This document shows positions 24,474 through 33,523 of a DNA stretch of 64,000 bases, one piece after another. A program made the position numbers and the translations under genes. How positions within the stretch are numbered: position 1 is the stretch's first letter; each line of letters opens with the position of its first letter. This DNA is from DASXKD01 sp963703605 (GTDB lineage Bacteria > Actinomycetota > Actinomycetes > Streptosporangiales > Streptosporangiaceae), in contig CAVPFC010000055.1 of assembly GCA_963703605.1 (NCBI GenBank), forward strand, positions 11,018 to 75,017. The letters are read 5' to 3'. Under the pieces are notes generated by a model that was not told the origin of the DNA, did not search any database, and saw nothing but the letters and a program-made list of their open reading frames with translations.

Positions 24474-26057
24474 GTGTCTGCGGATCCGCGTCCACCCAGC
24501 GCACACGGGCGCCCGCTGTCCGGGCTGGCCGCGTTGCTGGGCGTGGTCATGGCCGGGGACATGGGGCCAGGCCCGGACCCGTTCACCGGCCCGGGCGGCC
24601 CGCAACTCGTCCTTGGGGTGACCCACGACTCACGCCGGGTCCGGCCCGGCGACCTGTACGCCGCGCTGCCCGGCGGCCACCACCACGGCGCGCGGTTCTG
24701 CCAGGACGCCGCGTCGGCGGGCGCCGTCGCCGTGCTCACCGACCCGGCGGGCCGGGAGGCCGCACGGCAGTGTGGCCTCCCCGTTTTCGTGGTCTCCGAC
24801 CCCCGGGCGAAGCTCGGTGAGGTGGCATCATGGGTGTATCGCCATCCTTCGGCCCGGCTCCTGCTGATCGGGGTGACCGGCACGAGCGGCAAGACCACCA
24901 CCACGTACCTGCTCGACTCAGGGCTGCGCCGCGCCGGGCACCTGACCGGGCTGATCGGCGGGGTGGAGACGAGGATCGCGGGCGTCACCGAGGCCAGCAA
25001 GCTCACCACGCCGGAGGCGACCGACCTCCAGGCGCTGTTCGCCACCATGACCGAGCGCAGGGTCACCGCGGCGGCGATGGAGGTGTCCAGTCACGCGCTG
25101 GCGCTTGGCCGGGTGTCCGGCACCTCCTACGAGGTGGCCGTCTTCACCAACCTGTCCCAGGATCACCTGGACTTCCACGGCAGCCTCGACGCGTACTTCG
25201 CGGCGAAGTCCACCCTGTTCACCCCGGCCTACACGCGGACCGGGGTGGTGAACATCGACGACGCCTACGGCAGGCGGCTCGCCGACGGTGCGCGGATCCC
25301 GGTCGTCACCTTCTCCGCCGACGGTGACCTGGGCGCGGACTGGCGGGCCACCGACGTGCGCGGCGGGGCGGACGGCAGCACGTTCCGCATCGTCGGTCCC
25401 GGCGGGGTCGAGGCCGACGCCTCGGTAGCCCTCCCCGGGCCCTACAACGTCGCCAACGCCCTGGGGGCGGTGGTCGCCCTGGTGGAGGCCGGCGTACACC
25501 TGGCCACCGCGGTGGCGGGGGTCGCCGCCTGCCCGGGCGTGCCCGGCCGCCTGGAGCGGGTCGAGGCGAGCCAGGACTTCACCGTGCTGGTCGACTACTC
25601 GCACAAGCCGGGGGCGGTCGAGGCCGTGCTGCGCGCCCTGCGCCCGGTCACCGGCGGTCGGCTGGCCATCGTGCTGGGCTGCGGCGGTGACCGGGACACC
25701 GCCAAGCGCCCGCTGATGGGCGCCGCCGCCGCCCGCCTGGCCGACGTGGCGATCCTGACCAGCGACAACCCCCGCTCTGAGGATCCGCTGGCGATACTCA
25801 CCCAGATGCTCGAGGGGGTGCTCACGGTCGGCGAGCCGGAGCGGGCACGCATCATCGTCGAGCCGGACAGGGCCGCCGCGATCGGCCTGGCCGTCGCCAT
25901 GGCGGATAAGGGAGACGTGCTGGTGATAGCGGGCAAGGGCCATGAGCGCGGCCAGTACGTCGGGCGCAGCGTGCTCCCCTTCGACGACCGGGAGGTCGCC
26001 GCGGAGGCGCTCGCCCGCCGCGCCGGCCGGGGCGGGCCGGGGGAGGGATCGCGGTGA
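24474..26057 (+). CDS. murE: UDP-N-acetylmuramoyl-tripeptide synthetase (MurE)
   Basis: 527 residues. Adds the third stem-peptide residue to UDP-MurNAc-L-Ala-D-Glu. ATP-binding VTGTSGKTTTTYLL, the carbamylated-Lys region FAAKSTLFTPA, and YSHKPGAVEAVLRAL are present. SDNPRSEDP contains DNPR, the motif for meso-diaminopimelate specificity, so the wall is predicted to be DAP type. GTG 24474 appears leaderless. The stop overlaps the murF GTG by 4 bp. Confidence 0.96.
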   Translation: MSADPRPPSAHGRPLSGLAALLGVVMAGDMGPGPDPFTGPGGPQLVLGVTHDSRRVRPGDLYAALPGGHHHGARFCQDAASAGAVAVLTDPAGREAARQCGLPVFVVSDPRAKLGEVASWVYRHPSARLLLIGVTGTSGKTTTTYLLDSGLRRAGHLTGLIGGVETRIAGVTEASKLTTPEATDLQALFATMTERRVTAAAMEVSSHALALGRVSGTSYEVAVFTNLSQDHLDFHGSLDAYFAAKSTLFTPAYTRTGVVNIDDAYGRRLADGARIPVVTFSADGDLGADWRATDVRGGADGSTFRIVGPGGVEADASVALPGPYNVANALGAVVALVEAGVHLATAVAGVAACPGVPGRLERVEASQDFTVLVDYSHKPGAVEAVLRALRPVTGGRLAIVLGCGGDRDTAKRPLMGAAAARLADVAILTSDNPRSEDPLAILTQMLEGVLTVGEPERARIIVEPDRAAAIGLAVAMADKGDVLVIAGKGHERGQYVGRSVLPFDDREVAAEALARRAGRGGPGEGSR

Positions 26058-27439
26058 TCCCGCTGTCGCTCGGCGATGTCGCCAAGGTCACGGGGGCCGA
26101 ACCCGACCTGGTACCCGACCCCGGTGTCCCGGTCGGCTCGGTGGTCATCGATTCGCGCAAGGCGGGCCCGGGCGCGCTGTTCGCGGCGCTGCCCGGCGAG
26201 CGCGTGGACGGACACGACTTCGCGGCCGCCGCGGTGGCCGCGGGCGCGGTGGCGGTGCTCGGCACCCGGCCGGTGGGGGTGCCCGCGCTGCTCACGCCGG
26301 ACGTGCCCGCTGCGCTCGCCGGCCTGGCCCGGGCGGTCGTCGACGCGCTGCCCGGCCTCGCCATAGCGGGCATCACCGGGTCGGTGGGCAAGACCACGAC
26401 CAAGGACCTGACCGCGCAGCTTGTCGAGCGGCTGGGCCCGACCGTCGCGCCGCACGGCTCCTACAACAACGAGATCGGCCACCCGCTGACCGTGCTCCGG
26501 GTCACCGAGGCGACCCGGTACCTGATCCTGGAGCTCTCGGCGCGCGGGGCCGGCCACATCGCGCAGCTCTGCGAGATCGCGCCGCCCAGGTTCGGCGTGG
26601 TGCTGTGCGTGGGGCACGCGCACACCGGCGAGTTCGGTGGCCTGGAGGAGATCGCCCGCGCCAAGGGCGAGCTCCCCGCCGCCCTTCCGCCGGGCGGGGT
26701 GGCCCTGCTGAACGCCGACGACCCGCGGGTGCTCGCGATGGCGGAGCGGACCGCGGCGCGGGTGGTCACCTTCGGCCGGGGCAGCGAGGCCGCGGTCCGC
26801 GCGGTGGACGTCCGGGTCGACGGCTCGGGCCGCGCGCGGTTCACCCTGGTCACCCCCGGGGGATCCGCGCCGGTGCGGCTGCGCCTGGTCGGCGCGCACA
26901 ACGTGACGAACGCGCTGGCCGCGGCGGCGCTCGCGGGCGAACTCGGCCTGCCGGCCGCCGCGGCGGCGGAGGGCCTGAGCGCGGCCGTGCCGCGGAGCCG
27001 GTGGCGCATGGAGGTCACCGAGCGCCCCGACGGGGTGACGGTGATCAACGACGCCTACAACGCCAATCCCGAGGCGATGGCCGCGGCCATCGAGACCCTG
27101 GCGGTCGTGGCGCGGGGGCGGCGGGCGTTCGCGGTGCTCGGCCCCATGAACGAGCTGGGTGCCGAGTCCCGGCTGCGGCACGAGGAGGCCGGCGGGCTGG
27201 CCGCCCGGGCCGGCGTCGCCGGGCTCATCGTGGTCGGCGCGGACGCCGAGCCGATGCTAAAGGGGGCCAGGGCGGAGCGATCCTGGCGTGGTGAGCTGCT
27301 CGGCGTGCCCGACACGGGCAGCGCGGTGGTGGCGCTCGGGAACCTGCTGGAGCCCGGGGACGTGGTACTGGTCAAAGCATCGCGGTCAGCCGGGCTCGAA
27401 CGGGTCGCCCTGGCTCTGACCGGGGAGGCAGCGCAGTGA
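26054..27439 (+). CDS. murF: UDP-MurNAc-tripeptide:D-alanyl-D-alanine ligase (MurF)
   Basis: 461 residues. Adds D-Ala-D-Ala to complete the pentapeptide precursor. Motifs: GITGSVGKTTTKDLTAQL, NNEIGHPLTVL, LELSARGAGHI, and the C-terminal VINDAYNANPEAMAAAIETL. Three Mur-ligase domains, normal length. It overlaps murE upstream and mraY downstream (GTGA each), so all three are translated together. Confidence 0.97.
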   Translation: MIPLSLGDVAKVTGAEPDLVPDPGVPVGSVVIDSRKAGPGALFAALPGERVDGHDFAAAAVAAGAVAVLGTRPVGVPALLTPDVPAALAGLARAVVDALPGLAIAGITGSVGKTTTKDLTAQLVERLGPTVAPHGSYNNEIGHPLTVLRVTEATRYLILELSARGAGHIAQLCEIAPPRFGVVLCVGHAHTGEFGGLEEIARAKGELPAALPPGGVALLNADDPRVLAMAERTAARVVTFGRGSEAAVRAVDVRVDGSGRARFTLVTPGGSAPVRLRLVGAHNVTNALAAAALAGELGLPAAAAAEGLSAAVPRSRWRMEVTERPDGVTVINDAYNANPEAMAAAIETLAVVARGRRAFAVLGPMNELGAESRLRHEEAGGLAARAGVAGLIVVGADAEPMLKGARAERSWRGELLGVPDTGSAVVALGNLLEPGDVVLVKASRSAGLERVALALTGEAAQ

Positions 27440-28497
27440 AAACCATCCTGGTGGCGGGCGGGGTCTCCCTGCTGCTGACGCTATTCGGTACCCCGCTCGC
27501 GATCCGGATCTTCACCCGGCGCGGGTACGGCCAGGCCATCCGGGAGGAGGGCCCGGCAGGCCACGCCACCAAGCGCGGCACGCCGACCATGGGCGGGACC
27601 GTCATCGTCATCGCGTCGGTGATCGGGTACTTCGTGGGCAACCTGGCCACCAGCCAGACCCCGTCGGATTCCGGGCTGCTGGTGATGATGCTCATGGCCG
27701 GCCTCGGCCTGGTCGGCTTCATCGACGACTTCATCAAGATCTACAAGCAGCGGAGCCTGGGCCTGCGCAGCAGCGCCAAGCTGGCCGGGCAGGCCGTGGT
27801 GGGCGCGGTGTTCGCCCTGCTGGTGCTGCAACAGCGGTTCGCCGACGGGTACGACATCACCCCGGCCGACGCGCACCTGTCGTTCCTGCGTGACTTCGGC
27901 CCGACGCTGGGGCTCGCGCCGTTCGTGCTGTGGATCGTCGTGCTGATCTCCGGGTCGTCCAACGCGGTGAACCTCACCGACGGCCTGGACGGGCTGGCCA
28001 CCGGCTCGGCCTGCCTGGTGCTCGCCGCCTACGTGCTGATCGGGAACTGGCAGCTCCGCAACGACTGCACCAACTTCCTGGCCAGGAACTGCTACGCGGT
28101 GCGGGACCCGCTGGACCTCGCGGTGGTGGCCGCCGCCGTGATGGGTGCCTGCTTCGGGTTCCTGTGGTGGAACGCGCCCCCGGCGCGCATCTTCATGGGC
28201 GACACCGGGTCGCTCGCCCTCGGCGGGGTGCTGGCCGGCCTGGCCATCTGCACCAAGACCCAGCTGCTGCTCGGCATCCTGGGCGGCCTGTTCGTGGTCA
28301 TCGCGCTGTCCGTGATCATCCAGGTCGGCTGGTTCAAGATGAGCGGGAACCGGGTGTTCCGGATGGCGCCGTTGCAGCACCACTTCGAGCTGCTCGGCTG
28401 GGCCGAGACGACGATCGTGATCAGGTTCTGGCTGATCTGCGGGCTGTTCGTGGCGCTCGGCCTCGGCATCTTCTACGTGGAGTGGATGCCGAAGTAA
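27436..28497 (+). CDS. mraY: Phospho-N-acetylmuramoyl-pentapeptide transferase (MraY)
   Basis: 353 residues, about ten membrane spans. Transfers phospho-MurNAc-pentapeptide to undecaprenyl phosphate, forming lipid I. Active-site signatures: FIDDFIKIYKQRSLGL, NLTDGLDGLATG, FMGDTGSLALGG and PLQHHFEL. The next gene starts only ~60 nt downstream and is ftsW, so the murD normally found here is absent. Confidence 0.97.
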   Translation: MKTILVAGGVSLLLTLFGTPLAIRIFTRRGYGQAIREEGPAGHATKRGTPTMGGTVIVIASVIGYFVGNLATSQTPSDSGLLVMMLMAGLGLVGFIDDFIKIYKQRSLGLRSSAKLAGQAVVGAVFALLVLQQRFADGYDITPADAHLSFLRDFGPTLGLAPFVLWIVVLISGSSNAVNLTDGLDGLATGSACLVLAAYVLIGNWQLRNDCTNFLARNCYAVRDPLDLAVVAAAVMGACFGFLWWNAPPARIFMGDTGSLALGGVLAGLAICTKTQLLLGILGGLFVVIALSVIIQVGWFKMSGNRVFRMAPLQHHFELLGWAETTIVIRFWLICGLFVALGLGIFYVEWMPK

Positions 28498-28556
28498 CCA
28501 GCCGACACGCGCCGGATATCCGCCTGAAGGCGGGGTCCACCCCGGACACTGGAGTG

Positions 28557-29864
28557 GTGGCGCGAGTAAAGGAGGCGGTGTCGCCCGAGGCGGAGCCCGG
28601 CGACGACGCCGGGCCGGGACCGGCCGGCCGCGCGTCCGCCATGGCCGCGCAGGCCCGGCGCGCCCCATCGGCCTGGCTGGCGATGCTCGACCGGCCGCTA
28701 ACCTCCTACTATCTGGTCCTCGGCATCACCACGCTGTTGCTGGCGCTCGGCCTGGTCATGGTGCTGTCGACCTCCTCGGTGGAGCAACTGGACCAGGGCG
28801 GGTCGCCCTACTCCGGCTTCGAGCACCAGCTGATCGGCGTCGTGCTCGGCCTGCCCTGCATGTGGCTGGCGGCCCGGTCCGCGCCCACGGTGTTCCGCGC
28901 GGCGGCCTACCCGCTCATGTTCGTCGCCATACTCGGCCTGCTGCTGACCCCGGTGATCGGGGTGACCCACGCCGGCGCGACCCGGGAACTGGTCTTCGGC
29001 CCCGTCGCGTTCCAGGCATCGGAGCTGGCCAAGCTGGCCTTCCTGCTGTGGGGCGCGGACCTGCTGGCCCGCAAGGACAAGCTGGCCCAGCTGGACGACT
29101 GGCGGTTCCTGCTCATTCCGCTGCTGCCCGGGGCCGGCTTCCTGTGCATGCTGGTCATGCTCGGCGACGACCTGGGCACCACGTTCATCCTGCTGCTGAT
29201 CTTCCTGGCGCTGCTGTGGGTGGTCGGCACCCCGCTGCGCCTCTACGTGGGAATGCTGGGGCTGATCGGCCTCGCCCTGCTCCTGCTCATCGTGGTGGCC
29301 AGCTACCGGTTCAACCGGCTGGCCGGGTTCCTCGGCCCGCAGGGCAGCCCCACCGGCCCGAACATGCAGTCCATCCAGGGCAAGTGGGCGGTCGGGTCCG
29401 GCGGCTGGTTCGGCGTGGGGCTCGGCGCCAGCACGCAGAAGTGGGGCTGGGTGCCCGATGACACCACCGACTTCATCTTCGCCATCATCGGCGAGGAACT
29501 CGGGCTGGTCGGGACGCTGTGCGTGGCTCTGCTCTACGGCGGGATCGCGTTCGCGGGCCTGCGCATCGCCCGGCGGGTGCAGGACACGTTCGTTCGCCTT
29601 GCGGCGGCTGGGGCCACGGTCTGGATCGTGGGCCAGGCCATCGTGAACATCTGCGCCGTCATTGGTCTGCTTCCGATCACCGGCGTGCCGCTGCCGCTGG
29701 TCTCTTCCGGGCTGTCGAACCTGGTCGTGACCATGGTGGCCCTCGGCATGCTGATGTCGTTCGCCAAAAGGGAACCAGGTGCGGCCCAGGCGCTTGCCGA
29801 GGCCGCCCCCGGCCCGGCCCGCCGCGCCCTAAGCTGGCCTGGCCTGGGCCACCGGCGGGAGTGA
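28557..29864 (+). CDS. ftsW: FtsW, SEDS-family septal peptidoglycan glycosyltransferase
   Basis: About 435 residues with ~10 membrane spans. SEDS motifs include VFGPVAFQASELAK (QASELAK where QPSELAK is usual), GDDLGTTFILLLIF, and VPLPLVSSGLSN near the end. FtsW polymerises lipid II with FtsI. The start is uncertain: GTG codons at 28554, 28557 and 28578 are all possible; AAAGGAGG sits only 2 nt before the last. The C-terminal tail is short and Ala/Pro-rich. murG follows after 40 nt. Confidence 0.94.
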   Translation: MARVKEAVSPEAEPGDDAGPGPAGRASAMAAQARRAPSAWLAMLDRPLTSYYLVLGITTLLLALGLVMVLSTSSVEQLDQGGSPYSGFEHQLIGVVLGLPCMWLAARSAPTVFRAAAYPLMFVAILGLLLTPVIGVTHAGATRELVFGPVAFQASELAKLAFLLWGADLLARKDKLAQLDDWRFLLIPLLPGAGFLCMLVMLGDDLGTTFILLLIFLALLWVVGTPLRLYVGMLGLIGLALLLLIVVASYRFNRLAGFLGPQGSPTGPNMQSIQGKWAVGSGGWFGVGLGASTQKWGWVPDDTTDFIFAIIGEELGLVGTLCVALLYGGIAFAGLRIARRVQDTFVRLAAAGATVWIVGQAIVNICAVIGLLPITGVPLPLVSSGLSNLVVTMVALGMLMSFAKREPGAAQALAEAAPGPARRALSWPGLGHRRE

Positions 29865-29904
29865 GCCCGAGCCTGGCAACCGCATGCGAACGAGGAGGCC
29901 TGCG

Positions 29905-31020
29905 ATGAGCGTGGTACTCGCCGGAGGGGGCACCGCTGGTCATATCGAGCCTGCCCTGGCGGTCGCCGATGCGCTCCGCCGGGCGGACCCGCAGCTTCCG
30001 GTCACCTGCCTGGGTACCGAGCGCGGCCTGGAGACGCGCCTTGTGCCGCTGCGCGGGTATGACCTCGCGCTGATTCCGCCGGTCCCGCTGCCTCGCAAGC
30101 CGACCGCGGAGCTGCTCAGCGTGCCGCAGCGGATGATGCAGGCGGTGCGGGCCGCGGGCGACGTCCTGGACGGGACGGGGGCGAGGGTGGTGGTCGGGTT
30201 CGGCGGCTACGTCGCCACCCCCGCGTACCTGGCGGCGCGGCGCCGCCACGTGCCGATCGTGGTCCACGACGCCAACGTCAAGGCCGGCCTGGCGAACAAG
30301 ATCGGCGCGCTGTTCACCACGCACGTCTTCACCGCCCATCCGGATACCAAGCTGGCCCACGCGACGTGCATCGGGATTCCGATCCGCAAGCAGATTTCCG
30401 GGCTGAACCGCCTGGCCATGCAGGACAAGGCGCGCGAGCACTTCGGGCTCCGGCCCGACCTGCCGGTACTGCTGGTCACCGGCGGCTCCCAGGGCGCCAG
30501 ATCGCTGAACCTGGCCGTGCTCGACGCCGCGGACCAGATCCGCGCGTCCGGCGTCCAGGTGCTGCACCTGCTCGGCCCGCGCAGCGGCCTCGAGGTGCAC
30601 CTGCCTGCCGTCGGCCCGCCGTACGTGACGCTGCCCTACGTGGACCGGATGGACCTGGCCTACGCCGCGGCCGATTTCGCGCTGTGCCGCAGCGGGGCCC
30701 TGACCTGCGCGGAGCTCACCACGGTGGGGCTTCCCGCGGCGTACGTCCCGCTGCCGCACGGCAACGGGGAGCAGCGCCTGAACGCGCTGCCCATCGAGCG
30801 CGCCGGCGGCGGCCTCATCGTGGCCGACGCGGAGCTGAGCCCGCGCTGGATCTGCGAGGTGCTGCTGCCGGTCATGCTCGACTCCCAGCTCGTGGCCGGG
30901 ATGTCCGAGGCGGCCTCCAGACTCGGCAGCCGCGACACCGACGACCGGATGGCGGCCGAGATCATGAGCATCCTCGCGGGCCCACGCCAGGCCCGCAGCC
31001 ACGCGGCGCGCGGGCGGTGA
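29905..31020 (+). CDS. murG: UDP-GlcNAc transferase MurG (lipid II synthesis)
   Basis: 371 residues from ATG 29905, with GAGGAGG 7 nt upstream. Adds GlcNAc to lipid I. N-terminal VVLAGGGTAGHIEPALAVAD glycine loop, VGFGGYVATPAYLAARR, VHDANVKAGLANKIGA (HDAN in place of the more usual HEQN), VTGGSQGARSLN, and the donor-binding NGEQRLNA region are visible. GT-B fold, membrane-associated at the cytoplasmic face. murC follows after 6 nt. Confidence 0.96.
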   Translation: MSVVLAGGGTAGHIEPALAVADALRRADPQLPVTCLGTERGLETRLVPLRGYDLALIPPVPLPRKPTAELLSVPQRMMQAVRAAGDVLDGTGARVVVGFGGYVATPAYLAARRRHVPIVVHDANVKAGLANKIGALFTTHVFTAHPDTKLAHATCIGIPIRKQISGLNRLAMQDKAREHFGLRPDLPVLLVTGGSQGARSLNLAVLDAADQIRASGVQVLHLLGPRSGLEVHLPAVGPPYVTLPYVDRMDLAYAAADFALCRSGALTCAELTTVGLPAAYVPLPHGNGEQRLNALPIERAGGGLIVADAELSPRWICEVLLPVMLDSQLVAGMSEAASRLGSRDTDDRMAAEIMSILAGPRQARSHAARGR

Positions 31021-31026
31021 ACTGAC

Positions 31027-32475
31027 GTGGGACGCCTGGTCACCCCCGAGGTCCCGGTGCCGGTCGCGGAACTCGGCCGGGTGCACTTCACCGGCATCGG
31101 CGGCGCGGGGATGTCGGGGATCGCGCGGATCATGCTCGCCCGCGGAGTGAAGGTGTCCGGCAGTGACGCCGCGCCGAGCGACCTGCTCACCGCGCTGGCC
31201 GCGCTGGGCGCCGAGGTGCACGTCGGGCACGCGGCGGCCCACGTCGACGGCGCCGACACGCTGGTGATGACCACCGCGATCCGCCCGGACAACCCCGAGC
31301 TCGCCGAGGCCCGCCGGCGCGGCCTGCGGGTCATGGTCCGGGCCACCGCGCTCGCGTCGATCATGCTGGGCAGGACGGGCATCGCGGTCGCGGGGACGCA
31401 CGGCAAGTCCACGACGACCGGCATGGTCACCACGATCCTGCGGTACTGCGGCACCGATCCCGGCTATGTGATCGGCGGAATCCTCGCGGAGACCGGGCTT
31501 GGCGCGGAAGACGGCACCGGCCCGATGTTCGTGGCCGAGGCCGACGAGAGCGACGGCTCGTTCCTCATGCTGGCTCCGGAGGCGGCCATCGTCACCAACG
31601 TGGAGGCCGACCACCTGGACAACTACGCCGACCTGGCGGAGATCCAGGCCACGTTCGTCAAGTTCGCCGGCCGGATCAGGCCGAGCGGGGTGCTCATCGC
31701 CTGCGCGGACGACCCGGGCGCGAGGGCACTCGCCACGGCAGCGGCGAAGGCCGGCGTACGGGTCCGCACCTACGGCACGGCGCCGGATGCCGACTACCAG
31801 GTCACGGGCGCGCGCTCGGTGGGCATGTCGGTCCGCTTCGGCGTCACGAGGGGGCCGGGGGCCGCGGGCGGCGCGGCACCGCCTGCCCAGCTTGAGGCCG
31901 CGGTCCCTGGCCTGCACAACGCGCTTAACGCAGCGGCCGCCTACGCCGCCGCCGTTGAGCTGGGGATGGATCCGGGGCCCGTCGCGGCGGGGCTGGCCAC
32001 CTACCGCGGCGTGCACCGGCGGCTCCAGCCGAAGGGGGAGGCCGCCGGGGTGCTCGTGCTGGACAGCTATGCCCACCACCCGACCGAACTCGCCACCGAC
32101 CTGCGCGCGGCCCGCGAGATCAGGCCGGGCGGGCGGATCATCGCGGTGTTCCAGCCGCACCTGTTCAGCCGGACGCGGATCTTCGCCGGGCAGTTCGGCG
32201 CGGCGCTCGGCCTGGCCGACGAGGCGTTCGTCCTGGACGTCTACGCGGCGCGCGAGGATCCCGAGCCGGGCGTCACCGGGCTGCTGATCGCCACCGCGGT
32301 GCCCGGCGGGCGGGCCAGGTTCGTTCCGGACCGCGCGGACGTGCCGGCCGCGGTGGCGGCGGCCGCCCAGCCCGGCGACCTGGTCCTCACCATGGGGGCC
32401 GGCGACGTGACCGCGCTCGGCCCGAAGATCGTCGAGGCACTGGCGGCTGCCGGGGGAGAGGCACCCGATGGCTAA
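31027..32475 (+). CDS. murC: UDP-N-acetylmuramate:L-alanine ligase (MurC)
   Basis: 482 residues. Adds L-Ala to UDP-MurNAc, the first stem-peptide step. HFTGIGGAGMSGIARIM (UDP-binding), AGTHGKSTTTGMV (ATP-binding), EADESDGSF, VEADHLDNY and DSYAHHPTEL are the family motifs. GTG 31027 has no clear Shine-Dalgarno sequence, but murG ends just before it. It overlaps ftsQ by 8 nt. murB is not adjacent, which is normal in many actinomycetes. Confidence 0.97.
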   Translation: MGRLVTPEVPVPVAELGRVHFTGIGGAGMSGIARIMLARGVKVSGSDAAPSDLLTALAALGAEVHVGHAAAHVDGADTLVMTTAIRPDNPELAEARRRGLRVMVRATALASIMLGRTGIAVAGTHGKSTTTGMVTTILRYCGTDPGYVIGGILAETGLGAEDGTGPMFVAEADESDGSFLMLAPEAAIVTNVEADHLDNYADLAEIQATFVKFAGRIRPSGVLIACADDPGARALATAAAKAGVRVRTYGTAPDADYQVTGARSVGMSVRFGVTRGPGAAGGAAPPAQLEAAVPGLHNALNAAAAYAAAVELGMDPGPVAAGLATYRGVHRRLQPKGEAAGVLVLDSYAHHPTELATDLRAAREIRPGGRIIAVFQPHLFSRTRIFAGQFGAALGLADEAFVLDVYAAREDPEPGVTGLLIATAVPGGRARFVPDRADVPAAVAAAAQPGDLVLTMGAGDVTALGPKIVEALAAAGGEAPDG

Positions 32476-33235
32476 GACCGTCAGCGGCCCGCCGCGCCAG
32501 TCGGCGGCGCCGGCCGCCAGGGCGAGGGGTGGCGCCCGCCTGGGCAGGCTGCGGCGACCGCGGGGAAAGGCGGTGCTGTTCGCCGCCGCCGGCGCCACGA
32601 TCGTGGCCGTGCTGGCCTGGGCCCTGCTCGGCTCGCGGCTGCTGGTGGTCCGGTCGGTGCAGGTGGTCGGCGCCGGGCGGCTGGTCTCGGCCGCGCAGGT
32701 GCTGGCCGTGGCGCACGTCCCGCACGGCGTGCCGCTGATCCGGGTGGACACCGGCGCCATCGCGCACCGGGTCGAGCAGATCAGGCAGGTTCAGTACGTC
32801 GTGGTCAGCAAGGACTGGCCGTCCACCGTGGTGATCACCGTGCGGCCGCGGACTCCGGTCTTCGCGGTACGCGTGGCCGGCGGCTACTCCCTCGTGGACC
32901 GGTTCGGGGTGAGCGTCCGCGACGTCACGGGGCAGCCGCCCGGCCTGCCGGTGCTGAGCCTCGGCGGTGCAGGCAGCTCGCTGCGTGGTAACCCGGCGGT
33001 CCGGGCGGCCGCGATCGTGCTCACCGAACTCCCGCCCCGGATCGCCCACCGGGTTCGCGCGGTGTCGGCCGCCGGTGCCGCGGACGTGTCGGTGACGCTC
33101 GCCAAGGGCGTGGTAGTGATCTGGGGCGACACCGGCCGCGCCCGGGAGAAGGCGAAGGAACTGACGGTGCTGATGCAGCGGCACGCCCGTTCCTATGACG
33201 TCAGCGGCAGCGGAACAGCGGTAACGAGCGGCTGA
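32468..33235 (+). CDS. ftsQ: Cell division protein FtsQ
   Basis: 255 residues. A basic cytosolic N-terminus (~35 residues) precedes one membrane span (~38-58), then a POTRA domain starting LLVVRSVQVVGAGRLVSAAQ and the FtsQ beta domain (TVVITVRPRTPVFAVR, SLVDRFGVSVRDV). It links FtsL/FtsB to the septal ring. ATG 32468 has GGGAGAGG ~7 nt upstream and lies within the 3' end of murC. Confidence 0.93.
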   Translation: MAKTVSGPPRQSAAPAARARGGARLGRLRRPRGKAVLFAAAGATIVAVLAWALLGSRLLVVRSVQVVGAGRLVSAAQVLAVAHVPHGVPLIRVDTGAIAHRVEQIRQVQYVVVSKDWPSTVVITVRPRTPVFAVRVAGGYSLVDRFGVSVRDVTGQPPGLPVLSLGGAGSSLRGNPAVRAAAIVLTELPPRIAHRVRAVSAAGAADVSVTLAKGVVVIWGDTGRAREKAKELTVLMQRHARSYDVSGSGTAVTSG

Positions 33236-33330
33236 CCCGGACCCAGGCCGACAAGCAGCCTTGGCCGGCTCGGGCGTGGCGAGTTGACCCTGGTCCCGGG
33301 CGACCCTACTGTCCGTATCAATCGTCAGCA

Positions 33331-33372
33331 TAACATAACTCTAAATCTCAGGTTGAGAGTGAGGGTTTTGAC
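33331..33372 (+). promoter_or_regulatory. AT-rich regulatory island upstream of ftsZ
   Basis: Within the 288-nt ftsQ-ftsZ gap, this stretch is far lower in GC than its surroundings and contains TCTCA-GGT-TGAGA (33346-33358) and ACTCT/AGAGT (33338-33342, 33356-33360). It resembles the AT-rich conserved region before ftsZ in other actinomycetes, where several ftsZ promoters lie. Exact promoter elements could not be fixed. A TTGACT hexamer is at 33367-33372. Confidence 0.5.
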
Positions 33373-33523
33373 TCACGGGAATTCGTGAAATGCCTGGCCG
33401 CTGATGCGGGGTGTACTTAGGCGGACTGCGGACGCGGCCGATTCGGTGTGAGTGGATTAACCGGCCGCATAAGCACTAGGGCAGGAACACGATAGAGGCA
33501 GACAAGCGGAAAGGGCCCTCCTC

